Assembly: GCA_002171495.2 (NCBI GenBank)
Contig: NHEU02000065.1
Coordinates: 1,911-9,285 of the forward strand
DNA from: Alphaproteobacteria bacterium TMED93
Lineage (GTDB): Bacteria; Pseudomonadota; Alphaproteobacteria; TMED109
Reading direction: 5' to 3'
DNA: 7,375 nt
In this document: in pieces, positions 1 through 7,256 of the stretch
Layout: each line of letters opens with the position of its first letter
How positions within the stretch are numbered: position 1 is the first letter of the stretch
Notes under the pieces: generated by a model
What the model was told of the DNA's origin: nothing
What the model saw: the letters and a program-made list of their open reading frames with translations, nothing else
Databases searched by the model: none
Position numbers and translations under genes: made by a program

Positions 1-32
1 TTTTTTACTTTTAATAAATACTCTTTGCTCAT
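1..32 (-). CDS. Possible start of a further operon gene (partial, 10 codons)
   Basis: An ATG at 32-30 opens a frame reading MSKEYLLKVK that runs off the left edge, seven bases after the stop of the PaaK-like gene. The spacing fits the rest of the operon. There is no Shine-Dalgarno sequence, but livF also lacks one. Ten residues are too few to assign a family. No hairpin followed by a T-run is seen here, so the operon may well continue past the window. Confidence 0.35.
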   Translation of the reverse strand, partial: MSKEYLLKVK

Positions 33-39
33 CAAAAAA

Positions 40-1311
40 TTAATTTAGTACTCTTTTATCTTGTATTACTAATCCATCATTTAATATATCGCCTTTCTTT
101 ACTAAAGAAACATTAATATTAAGCTTAAAATTACTTTTAAAAAATTCTTTTACTTTATTTTGCAGTTCTACATCATGTATATTTGTCTCACAAAAAAGCT
201 CACCATTATCCAAGAGTTCTTTTGTATTAATAACAAATTTTACTTTAGAAATTTCTTTAAAACTGTCTGTTATTTTATTTATTTGGTCAGGCGTTACAAA
301 TATTCCTTTAAATTTTGTTGATTGATCGGCTCTTCCCATCCAACCATGGATTCTGAAATTTGTTCTTCCACAAGGGCTAGGATCTATTATAATTTTTGAT
401 AAGTCTCCAGTTCCTAATCTGATCATAGGGTAGTCAGAATTAATTTTTGTAACAACTATTTCTCCAACCTCTCCTGGAGGCAAACTTTTGGATGTTCCTG
501 GTCTAACAATTTCCAAAATAACATCCTCTTCAATTAACATGCCTTCCGTCAGATTGTTTCTACTGTCTTTTGTTTCATAAGCTATGCAGCCTATCTCTGC
601 AATTCCATACATTTGAACAACATCAACCCCTTCTTCAGCTAACTTTTCCCTCAATGGTGGAGGAAATGGTTCTGCTCCCACTAAACCTTTTTTAAGAGAA
701 GATATGTCAATTTTTTTTTCTTTTGATTTTTCTAATAAGATTTTAAGAAAAGATGGTGTTCCTAAATAAAATGAAGGCCTAAGATTTTTAATAGTTTCTA
801 ACTGTAGTTCAGTATTCCCTATACCCCCTGGTATTACTGTACATCCAATGTTATTGCAGGCTTGCTGCATCATAATACCTGCTGGCCCTAGATGGTAAGA
901 GAAAGTATTATAAGCAATGTCTTTTTCTCTCAAACCAGCTGCATATAAACTTCTAGACATATTCCAAAAATCATTTTTATTTCCTGGTTCATAAATTGGA
1001 CCTGGTGATGCAAACATAAATGGGAATTGGTTATACGGCTTGGTATTAAGGTTTCCAAAAGGAAAAGCATTTTTTTGTAATAAAGGAAATGAAGACTTCT
1101 TTGTTATAGGAAGTTGTATTAAATCTTCTCTACTATTAATTTTTGATAAATCAATGCCACTTAAAATATTATTCCAGCCTTTAGATACGTCCACTATATT
1201 TTTAATTCTTTGAGAAAAGTTTTTAAATAGTACTTTTTCTCTAACCTCTCTTTCTAAAGTTTCATTTTTATCAAAAAAAGAGCCTTTAAAACCAAAGTCT
1301 TTTACAACCAA
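40..1311 (-). CDS. PaaK-like adenylate-forming protein (phenylacetate-CoA ligase family) with atypical P-loop
   Basis: This 423-residue protein resembles phenylacetate-CoA ligases, which activate aryl acids with ATP and CoA. Recognisable parts are the central region with YHLGPAGIMMQQ (139-150), LGTPSFLKILLEK (183-195), GAEPFPPPLREKL (212-224), YGIAE (235-239), RLGTGDLS (298-305) with Asp303, and the hinge GRADQSTKFKG (326-336). The phosphate-binding loop, normally SSGTTGKP, is replaced by ASPGPIYEPG (101-110). The C-terminus reads NDGLVIQDKR (411-420), with Leu414 where PaaK proteins carry the lysine of their GK motif. Adenylation may therefore be altered or lost. It begins with TTG, supported by GAGGAG six bases upstream, and overlaps livF by ten bases. 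Membership in the operon suggests that it acts on, or senses, the imported acid. Function is uncertain: ligase, partial-reaction enzyme or non-catalytic partner. Confidence 0.85.
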   Translation of the reverse strand: MVVKDFGFKGSFFDKNETLEREVREKVLFKNFSQRIKNIVDVSKGWNNILSGIDLSKINSREDLIQLPITKKSSFPLLQKNAFPFGNLNTKPYNQFPFMFASPGPIYEPGNKNDFWNMSRSLYAAGLREKDIAYNTFSYHLGPAGIMMQQACNNIGCTVIPGGIGNTELQLETIKNLRPSFYLGTPSFLKILLEKSKEKKIDISSLKKGLVGAEPFPPPLREKLAEEGVDVVQMYGIAEIGCIAYETKDSRNNLTEGMLIEEDVILEIVRPGTSKSLPPGEVGEIVVTKINSDYPMIRLGTGDLSKIIIDPSPCGRTNFRIHGWMGRADQSTKFKGIFVTPDQINKITDSFKEISKVKFVINTKELLDNGELFCETNIHDVELQNKVKEFFKSNFKLNINVSLVKKGDILNDGLVIQDKRVLN

Positions 1312-2087
1312 CGTTTTCTCCTCTTATATGATTTAAGGTTTTTGAAAGACTTTCTCTCACCTTTGCTCCCTCCTAAATAAAACTCTTTTACATCCTCGTT
1401 GTTTGCTAGAACTTTAGATGAGCCTTCTAAAACTATTTTTCCATTTTCCATAATGTATGCTCTATTAGAAACATTTAATGCTAGTCTTGCATTTTGCTCC
1501 ACAAGTAAAATAGTTATACCTAATTCCTCATTAAGTTTTTTTATAATGCCAAAAACTTCCTTTACTAATAATGGAGATAGACCCATAGAAGGTTCATCCA
1601 TAAGAATTATTTTGGGCTTAGCCATTAATGCTCTTCCAATAGCTAACATTTGTTGCTCCCCTCCAGATAAATATCCAGACAAACCATTTCTTTCTTTAAG
1701 CCTTGGAAAGTAATTTAAAACTTTTTCTATATCATCATTAATATTTTTTCTATCTCTTCTAGTATGTGCTCCAAGCCGAAGGTTTTCTAGTACTGTCATA
1801 TCTGCTATACACCTCCTGCCTTCCATAACCTGAAATAATCCACTTTTAACAATTTCTGATGGATTAGAGTTTGTAATCTCCTCATCTAAAAAACAAATAT
1901 TACCTTTTGTAACTTCTCCATCTTCATTTTTTAACAATCCAGATACGGCCTTTAATGTAGTTGATTTGCCTGCTCCATTTGCGCCTAATAAAGAAACTAT
2001 TTCTCCCTCTTTTACTTCAAGGCTTAGACCTTTAATAACTAATACTACTTCGTTATAAACTACCTCTATATTTTTTAACTCTAGCAT
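1302..2087 (-). CDS. livF: LivF-type ABC transporter ATP-binding protein
   Basis: This 261-residue ATPase subunit energises the importer together with LivG. All core motifs are present: Walker A GANGAGKS (35-42), the Q-loop region FQVMEGRRCIADMTVLENL (85-103), the signature LSGGEQQ (140-146), Walker B IILMDEP (160-166), and LLVEQNA (194-200), the LivF-type sequence in the switch region. LivF proteins of E. coli type end soon after the Y-L-G motif. This one continues from YLGG (237-240) with a strongly basic tail finishing KRRKRWL, which I recall in relatives from similar ligase-linked operons. The ATG is 18 bases after the livK stop, and no Shine-Dalgarno sequence is visible in the A/T-rich gap. 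The start is nevertheless fixed by the family's usual N-terminus. The last ten bases overlap the next gene. Confidence 0.95.
   Translation of the reverse strand: MLELKNIEVVYNEVVLVIKGLSLEVKEGEIVSLLGANGAGKSTTLKAVSGLLKNEDGEVTKGNICFLDEEITNSNPSEIVKSGLFQVMEGRRCIADMTVLENLRLGAHTRRDRKNINDDIEKVLNYFPRLKERNGLSGYLSGGEQQMLAIGRALMAKPKIILMDEPSMGLSPLLVKEVFGIIKKLNEELGITILLVEQNARLALNVSNRAYIMENGKIVLEGSSKVLANNEDVKEFYLGGSKGERKSFKNLKSYKRRKRWL
1318..1323 (-). promoter_or_regulatory. Strong ribosome binding site that fixes the TTG start of the PaaK-like gene
   Basis: GAGGAG ends six bases before TTG at 1311-1309 and lies within the last codons of livF. No ATG or GTG lies at a better distance in this frame, so the TTG is the best-supported start. 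It is the strongest Shine-Dalgarno match in the window and is paired with the weakest start codon. Confidence 0.75.
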
Positions 2088-2105
2088 ATTGAAAAAAATT
2101 TAATC

Positions 2106-3392
2106 TTAATAGCCTCTCCACTCTGGCCTTCTTGGCAGTGTAACTTGATCTACTTTAACTAATTCAATAATTTTCTTGTTCATTAGCTCTTCCACAGTGA
2201 TTTTTTCTGTATTTCCATTAACTTTAACTTTGTAGATAGGAACGTCCATTAGTCCTCTGTGATCATCCTCCTTCCAAGTTGAAGGCAAACAAACTCCATC
2301 AAGCCCTTTTGGAGTCCAATTTTCCTTTTCATACATTGCTTTTTTAATTCCTTCTCCGCTAAAGTCATCATTACTCATTGCTAACTCCATTGCTTCTGCT
2401 ATGTAAAACATTGTACAAACTGCTGAAATGTAATGGACTGACCTATATTTGTTTTTTTTTCCAGAAACTCCAGATACTTCTCTTATTAAATCCATACCTT
2501 TGTTTTTATTCCCCCATACAGAATTTGTTCTAACAGCAAAAACTACTCCATCCGCAGCTTTTCCAGAAGCTTTTATGACAGGCTCATCCACGCCCCATAC
2601 ATTTGTCATAAACTGGGTTTTCACCCCCACTGTGTTGCATGCCTTTAATAAAGAAGTTGTAGAATTAGAGGAATTAGCAAGATAAGCATAATTTGCTTCA
2701 ACTTGTTTTAAAGTCAAACATTGCGCTGTGAAGTCTCCAGGCGCCAAGGTATAATTTATAACCGATAAAACCTCAAAACCTAGTTCTTCAGCATAATCTT
2801 GGCAAGCCTTTTTGGGAGCATTAGGATAAGGATGATTATCGCCCATATGTACGTATTTAGGTTTTTCAGTTTTGTTTTTTGTTTTCCAATCTTTTAAAGC
2901 CCAGGTTAACAGACCTCTACAAGCATCAGAATAAGAAGGGCCATAAAAAAAATTATATGGAGCAGCCTTGAATGAATTAGGTGCTGTACCAGTGGGGTCT
3001 GTTAATTGACCTGCATAAGAACCTGAATAAAAAGGAACTTTATCTCTAGCTATAGTTCCCATCAAAGCTTCTGTATCTGCTGTACCCCATCCTATAACAG
3101 CTATTACTTTTAACCTTGATTTCCATCTCTTGTAAGTTGCTACTGCTCTAGGTGCTTTATAACTATAATCCACAGTATCTACTTTAATTTTATTACCTTT
3201 AATTCCTCCATTTTTATTAATGTACTTAATCGCATCAATAAAACCTTGGCCAAATGGCTTTCCTACACTGGATGTTGGCCCAGTAAAATCTACTAAGTGA
3301 CCTATTGGAATATCTTTAGCTGAAATACTTAGTATTTTAAAAAAATAAATTATTAAAAGTAAAATAGATACTTTTGAAATTTTAATCATCAT
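2106..3392 (-). CDS. livK: Periplasmic substrate-binding protein of a HAAT-family ABC importer (LivK-like)
   Basis: This 428-residue secreted binding protein of the receptor-ligand-binding (Peripla_BP_6) type captures the solute for LivHM. A signal peptide is clear: basic MMIKISK, a hydrophobic core (8-22), and a likely type I cleavage after SISA (residue 25). No lipobox cysteine is present. The mature protein opens with IPIGHLVDFTGPTSSVGKPF (28-47), the typical start of this fold. GWGTADTEALMGTIARDKVP (101-120) and YSGSYAGQLTDPTG (122-135) form the first ligand-facing lobe. Six cysteines (158, 197, 225, 252, 326, 368) could form disulfides. It is longer than E. coli LivK (about 370 residues) and has a C-terminal tail ending RRPEWRGY. 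The neighbouring CoA ligases argue for a carboxylic acid ligand rather than leucine, but the ligand is unknown. The start is ATGATG; the second ATG has slightly better spacing from the AGGAG. Confidence 0.92.
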   Translation of the reverse strand: MMIKISKVSILLLIIYFFKILSISAKDIPIGHLVDFTGPTSSVGKPFGQGFIDAIKYINKNGGIKGNKIKVDTVDYSYKAPRAVATYKRWKSRLKVIAVIGWGTADTEALMGTIARDKVPFYSGSYAGQLTDPTGTAPNSFKAAPYNFFYGPSYSDACRGLLTWALKDWKTKNKTEKPKYVHMGDNHPYPNAPKKACQDYAEELGFEVLSVINYTLAPGDFTAQCLTLKQVEANYAYLANSSNSTTSLLKACNTVGVKTQFMTNVWGVDEPVIKASGKAADGVVFAVRTNSVWGNKNKGMDLIREVSGVSGKKNKYRSVHYISAVCTMFYIAEAMELAMSNDDFSGEGIKKAMYEKENWTPKGLDGVCLPSTWKEDDHRGLMDVPIYKVKVNGNTEKITVEELMNKKIIELVKVDQVTLPRRPEWRGY

Positions 3393-3397
3393 TAAAT

Positions 3398-3402
3398 CTC
3401 CT
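3398..3402 (-). promoter_or_regulatory. Ribosome binding site of livK
   Basis: AGGAG lies in the 13-base gap after the livM stop. It is five bases before the first ATG and eight before the second, so either start could be used, with the second better spaced. A strong site here suits a binding protein that is usually made in excess over its permeases. Confidence 0.75.
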
Positions 3403-3405
3403 AAA

Positions 3406-4479
3406 TTAATATGAAAATGGATATAACTTAAACCATGCTCTAATTTGCCCCCAACGATAGGCTAGTCCATTGGGTTCAAAAATCAAGAATAATATAATAA
3501 CTAGGCCAATAGAAGCTTCTTTAATAAATGGAATGGCACTAGATAAAGAAAGAGCCTGATCAATTGATGTATCTGACAGAAGTCTTGTTAGGGCATCCAT
3601 AACCTCTGGCAATAAAACCATAAAAGCCGCACCCATTAAAGACCCTCTTATGGAACCTAGGCCTCCTATTATTATCATGGCAAGAAAAAATATAGATAGT
3701 TGAATATTAAATTCTTCTATAGATACGAAGTTTAAATAATGCCCATACAAAGCACCACCTAATCCAGCAAAGAGAGAAGAGATCCCAAAAGATAAAATTC
3801 TGTATTTTGTTAAGTTAATTCCCATCATTTCTGCAGATAGATAATGGTCTCTTACTGCTAAAAAGGCTCTGCCATCTCTTGTTCGCATAAGGTTAGATAC
3901 CATTAAGAAGCTTATGATTAGCCAGAATAAAACTACATAAAAATATTTTTCATCTGTATCAAAATAAAAACCAAATATTTTTAATGGCTCTGCTGACGCA
4001 CCATCTACTCCTCCTGTAAACCAAGAAGCTCTTGAAAAAAAATCTTCCATTATAAATTGTGCTGCCAAAGTGGCAATTGCCAGATACAAACCTTTTACCC
4101 TAGCCGCGGGTATACCAAAAATTAAGCCAACAAATGCTGTCATTATTGCTGCAGTAGGAATAGAAATCCATACAGGAAAAAAAAACTTATTACTTAACCA
4201 TGCTGATGCAAAAGCACCAAATCCAAAAAAAACCGCATGCCCTACTGAAATTTGCCCTGTACATCCTACTAATAAATTTAAACCTAAAGCAGCAATTCCA
4301 TAAAAACCTATATAAATCAGTAAAGAAATTATATAAGAATCAAATAATAAAGGCGCTATTAGTAAAAGAAATATACCAAACAAAGTTAAATAGAAACTAC
4401 CTTTATCTTGAAACAAACTCATATCAGATGAGTATGAGGTTCTAAAGTCACCGCAAGGCCTAAATTTTTTAATGCTCAT
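3406..4479 (-). CDS. livM: Branched-chain amino acid-type ABC transporter permease LivM
   Basis: This 357-residue protein is the second membrane subunit of the importer. The family signature GLNLLVGCTGQISVGHAVFF (66-85) is intact, as are the later coupling-loop residues RDGRAFLAVRDHYLSAEMMG (201-220) and the IIGGLGSIRGSLMGAAF stretch (270-286). Hydrophobic segments fall near 29-66, 80-97, 105-125, 131-145, 180-198, 228-247, 261-290 and 322-335. A polar N-terminus of about 28 residues contains CGDFRTSY (9-16). I recall a similar Cys-Gly-Asp-Phe segment in liv-linked relatives, which favours the first ATG over Met20. The gene begins one base after the livH stop with only a weak purine-rich stretch (AAAGAG) upstream, so reinitiation by ribosomes leaving livH is likely. 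A run of nine T codes for Phe99-Phe101. Confidence 0.95.
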   Translation of the reverse strand: MSIKKFRPCGDFRTSYSSDMSLFQDKGSFYLTLFGIFLLLIAPLLFDSYIISLLIYIGFYGIAALGLNLLVGCTGQISVGHAVFFGFGAFASAWLSNKFFFPVWISIPTAAIMTAFVGLIFGIPAARVKGLYLAIATLAAQFIMEDFFSRASWFTGGVDGASAEPLKIFGFYFDTDEKYFYVVLFWLIISFLMVSNLMRTRDGRAFLAVRDHYLSAEMMGINLTKYRILSFGISSLFAGLGGALYGHYLNFVSIEEFNIQLSIFFLAMIIIGGLGSIRGSLMGAAFMVLLPEVMDALTRLLSDTSIDQALSLSSAIPFIKEASIGLVIILFLIFEPNGLAYRWGQIRAWFKLYPFSY

Positions 4480-4480
4480 T

Positions 4481-5374
4481 TTATACTCTTTCTATGTCCT
4501 TTGTTCCAAAAAATCCATACGGTTTAATCATTAATATAATTAGCAACACATAAAACGGAGCTATCCTAATCATATTACCTACATTTAGGTATTGCACATC
4601 TAAGTAATGTGCGAAGTGTTCAAGTAACCCTATAACTAAGCCTCCTAATATTGCACCTAATACTGAGTCTAACCCTCCTAAGATGACTGCTGGAAAAACC
4701 TTTATGCCCATAAATGCTATTCCCGATGATATACCATTTACTATACCAAAAACAATTCCTGCAACAGCAGATACTATTGCCGATATTCCCCATGCAGCAG
4801 AAAATACTTGCTTAACAGAAACTCCTAAAGATTGTGCTGCTTGTTGGTCAAAGGCAGTCGCTCTCATAGCTAAACCAAGCCTAGATTTTTTAAAAAAAAT
4901 CGCAAAACTTATCATAATAAGAAGGCTTATTAACCCGCTCATTATATATACTGTTTGAACTTCTAAACCTAAAAGATTTACACTTTCAGTAGAAAAAATT
5001 TTAGGGAAAGGCTCAACAAAAACACCGAACATCCAATTCATCAAAGCCTGAAAAAATATAGATAGTCCTATTGTAACCATTATGATTGATATTATTGGCT
5101 CACCTATCAAAGGCCTTAAAATTATTAATTGAATTAAGATCCCAAAAATAGTCATAAATACTAAAGTAAAAATAAATGCTAAATAAAAAGGTAATGAAAA
5201 CTTTGCTAATAGCCACCAGCAAGCCCAAGCTCCTATAAGTAAAAACTCTCCTTGAGCAAAATTGACCACTAGGCTAGATTTATAAATTAATACAAATGCC
5301 ATAGCAACCACTCCGTACAATAAGCCTATTATAAAACCATTAACAAGTAGCTGAATTAAAAAATCTAATGCCAT
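4481..5374 (-). CDS. livH: Branched-chain amino acid-type ABC transporter permease LivH
   Basis: This 297-residue hydrophobic protein is one of the two inner-membrane permease subunits of a HAAT-family importer. The N-terminal segment with NGFIIGLLYGVVAMAF (12-27) followed by VNFAQGEFLLIGAW (37-50) is the LivH hallmark. About eight membrane segments can be read, with long hydrophobic stretches near 10-30, 62-90, 94-118, 142-162, 195-215 and 271-284. The cytoplasmic loop contacting the ATPases contains RLGLAMRATAFDQQAAQSLG (165-184), which corresponds to the EAA-type coupling region. The conserved FPAVILGGLDSVLGAILGG (227-245) is also intact. Length is normal. The ATG is preceded by GGAG at seven bases and lies four bases after the ligase stop. 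It should pair with LivM, encoded one base downstream. Substrate specificity cannot be read from the permease. Confidence 0.95.
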   Translation of the reverse strand: MALDFLIQLLVNGFIIGLLYGVVAMAFVLIYKSSLVVNFAQGEFLLIGAWACWWLLAKFSLPFYLAFIFTLVFMTIFGILIQLIILRPLIGEPIISIIMVTIGLSIFFQALMNWMFGVFVEPFPKIFSTESVNLLGLEVQTVYIMSGLISLLIMISFAIFFKKSRLGLAMRATAFDQQAAQSLGVSVKQVFSAAWGISAIVSAVAGIVFGIVNGISSGIAFMGIKVFPAVILGGLDSVLGAILGGLVIGLLEHFAHYLDVQYLNVGNMIRIAPFYVLLIILMIKPYGFFGTKDIERV

Positions 5375-5378
5375 TATT

Positions 5379-7256
5379 CTACTCCATATTTACAATGTTT
5401 AATTCTGTTTTAATCCTTTGGGTTCCTCCATCTTGCAAGTTTATTAAAGTGTCTATTTTAATAGATTTTTCTTCGCTATAAATTGCACCCACAATCTCAT
5501 TATATTTATTTATAACATAATTTCTCCTAAGTTTTTTTGTTCTAGTTAACTCGTCATCATCAGCATCAAACTCTTTATATAAAAGAACAAATTTTCTTAT
5601 TATTTGCTTTTTAGGAACAGCCTCATTAACCTTATTGACTTCATCAATTAAAATTTTCTCTATCTCAGCTTTTGAAGCTAGATCCGAATAAGTAGTAAAT
5701 GCTACTCTGTTTTGCTCTGCCCATTTAGATAGCACAGAATACCTGATACAAATTATTGCTGCTAAATATGGTTTATTCGAGCCGATCACTGCGGCCTCCG
5801 CTATAAATGGAGAAAACTTTAATTTATTCTCCAAATACTGAGGAGAGTATCTTAACTTTTCTGAAGTGAATGATAAATCTGCTATTCGGTCAATCACCAC
5901 CAGATGCCCTTCTGCATTAAAATAACCTGCATCACCAGTATAAAACCATTCTCTAGAGGACATTTTTTTCTCTTCTCTATCATTTGAAAAATATCCATTC
6001 ATACAGTTTTTATTTTTTACAATAATCTCTCCTAAACCTTCTTTATCTGGGTCCGATATATCTATTTCAACGCCTTTAAAAGGCATTCCAACTGTTTCAT
6101 AGTTAATATCATTTTTTCTGTGAATAGTGTATGCTCCCAATTGTTCAGTCTGACCATAAAGCTGTCTTAGGGGAATTCCAATATCCACAAAAAACCTAAA
6201 TGTATCTGGTCCTAATGCAGCACCCCCAGTAGCTGCAGACTTAAGATAAGAAAAACCCATTTGATCTCTAAGCCATCTAAATAAAAAGTACTCACAAAAA
6301 AAATTTACTATAATTCCATTATTGGTTTTTTTTAAATTTGTAAAAAAGTCAAACAGTTTTCTTTTTATATATGAGGAGTCCATTACTTTAGATCTAATAT
6401 CCGCTGCAATTTGCTCCCAAACTCTAGGACCTAATAGTAAAAAAGTTGGGCCTATTTCCCTTAAATCGTCAAACATTGTTTCTGGCTCTTCAACAAAATT
6501 GACCTTCATTCTACTCAAGCACCATTTTGATATTGCATAAGTTTGTTCCATAATCCATGGCAGAGGTAGCACTGAAACATATTCATCTTTACTATTTTTA
6601 GGGTCAGCATCAAGATAGCTCTTACCATGGTTTAATAAATGCTTGTGCGATATCATTGCTAGTTTTGGATTTGATGTGGTTCCTGATGTAGGGCAATAAA
6701 TACAAATATCATCTTCAGATAGTTCTCTCAGAATTGAATAAAAAGCATTATTATCTTTTTTCATTAATTCGCCCCCAAGACTTAATAATTTCTTGTAGGA
6801 AATTAAACGTTTATCATTATACTTATTCATACCCTTTTCTTCATCATAAACGATAAGCTTTATTTTATTCTTTAATTCATCTAAAGATAAAATTTTATCT
6901 GCCTGTTCCTCATCTTCTACAAAAACTACTTCACATGAAGTTAATTTTAGAAGGTATTCTATCTCATTTTCCAAAGCATCAGAATATAAACCTAAAGCAA
7001 TAGCTTTTAAAGATTGAGAAGCAATTTCTGCAATTATCCATCTAGGACTATTATTGCCTATTATTCCTACTGTGGTTTTTGGTTGAACACCTTTTCTTTT
7101 AAGTGCTAAAGAAATAGCTTTAATTTCATTATAGGTTTCAAGCCATGTTTTAGTTTTCCAAACACCAAACTTTTTTTCTCGCATTGCAATATCATTAGGA
7201 TAATTTTGAGAGTTTGAATGAACAACATGAGGGATTGTTAACAAATTACTCAGCAT
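5379..7256 (-). CDS. AMP-forming acyl-CoA ligase (long-chain acyl-CoA synthetase family, FAA1-like)
   Basis: This 625-residue adenylate-forming enzyme should convert a carboxylate, ATP and CoA to acyl-CoA, AMP and PPi. Visible motifs are the P-loop TSGTTSNPK (190-198), the YGQTE motif (367-371), YTGDAG (439-444) with its ribose-binding Asp442, the hinge region starting DRIAD (456-460), and a C-terminal LTRTKKLRR (570-578). In that last motif Lys575 aligns by eye with the lysine of the usual LTPTxKLKR adenylation motif. Length is normal for the family. The hinge lacks the common K-x-SGG sequence and reads SFTSEKLRYSP instead, followed by ENKLKFSP, which I recall as typical of liv-linked members. 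The ATG has AGGAG ten bases upstream. It sits between livG and livH, so the substrate is probably the importer's cargo. The cargo could be a fatty, aromatic or phenylpropanoid acid; the sequence does not decide. No signal peptide is evident, so it should be cytoplasmic. Confidence 0.9.
   Translation of the reverse strand: MLSNLLTIPHVVHSNSQNYPNDIAMREKKFGVWKTKTWLETYNEIKAISLALKRKGVQPKTTVGIIGNNSPRWIIAEIASQSLKAIALGLYSDALENEIEYLLKLTSCEVVFVEDEEQADKILSLDELKNKIKLIVYDEEKGMNKYNDKRLISYKKLLSLGGELMKKDNNAFYSILRELSEDDICIYCPTSGTTSNPKLAMISHKHLLNHGKSYLDADPKNSKDEYVSVLPLPWIMEQTYAISKWCLSRMKVNFVEEPETMFDDLREIGPTFLLLGPRVWEQIAADIRSKVMDSSYIKRKLFDFFTNLKKTNNGIIVNFFCEYFLFRWLRDQMGFSYLKSAATGGAALGPDTFRFFVDIGIPLRQLYGQTEQLGAYTIHRKNDINYETVGMPFKGVEIDISDPDKEGLGEIIVKNKNCMNGYFSNDREEKKMSSREWFYTGDAGYFNAEGHLVVIDRIADLSFTSEKLRYSPQYLENKLKFSPFIAEAAVIGSNKPYLAAIICIRYSVLSKWAEQNRVAFTTYSDLASKAEIEKILIDEVNKVNEAVPKKQIIRKFVLLYKEFDADDDELTRTKKLRRNYVINKYNEIVGAIYSEEKSIKIDTLINLQDGGTQRIKTELNIVNME
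5382..5385 (-). promoter_or_regulatory. Ribosome binding site of livH
   Basis: GGAG stands seven bases before the livH ATG and is built into the final Met-Glu-stop codons (ATGGAGTAG) of the ligase gene. The overlap suggests that livH translation is linked to ribosomes finishing the ligase. Confidence 0.65.

Noticed and set aside
1..39. Possible transcription terminator after the PaaK-like gene
   Set aside because: The short A/T-rich sequence shows no GC-paired hairpin followed by a T-run on the minus strand, and a new frame may start here instead.
40..1311. PaaK-like gene as a decaying pseudogene
   Set aside because: The frame is full length, has no internal stop, keeps a strong ribosome binding site and retains most family motifs. 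This suggests selection on an altered function rather than decay.
1399..1713. Plus-strand open frame of 104 codons
   Set aside because: It lies wholly inside livF on the opposite strand, has no recognisable domain, and its residues mirror the well-conserved ATPase motifs. It is a shadow frame.
4070..4445. Two overlapping plus-strand open frames inside livM
   Set aside because: Both are antisense to a conserved permease, are low in complexity and match no family. They are chance frames in AT-rich DNA.
4683..4958. Plus-strand open frame of 91 codons inside livH
   Set aside because: It is antisense to conserved permease segments, with no ribosome binding site or known domain.
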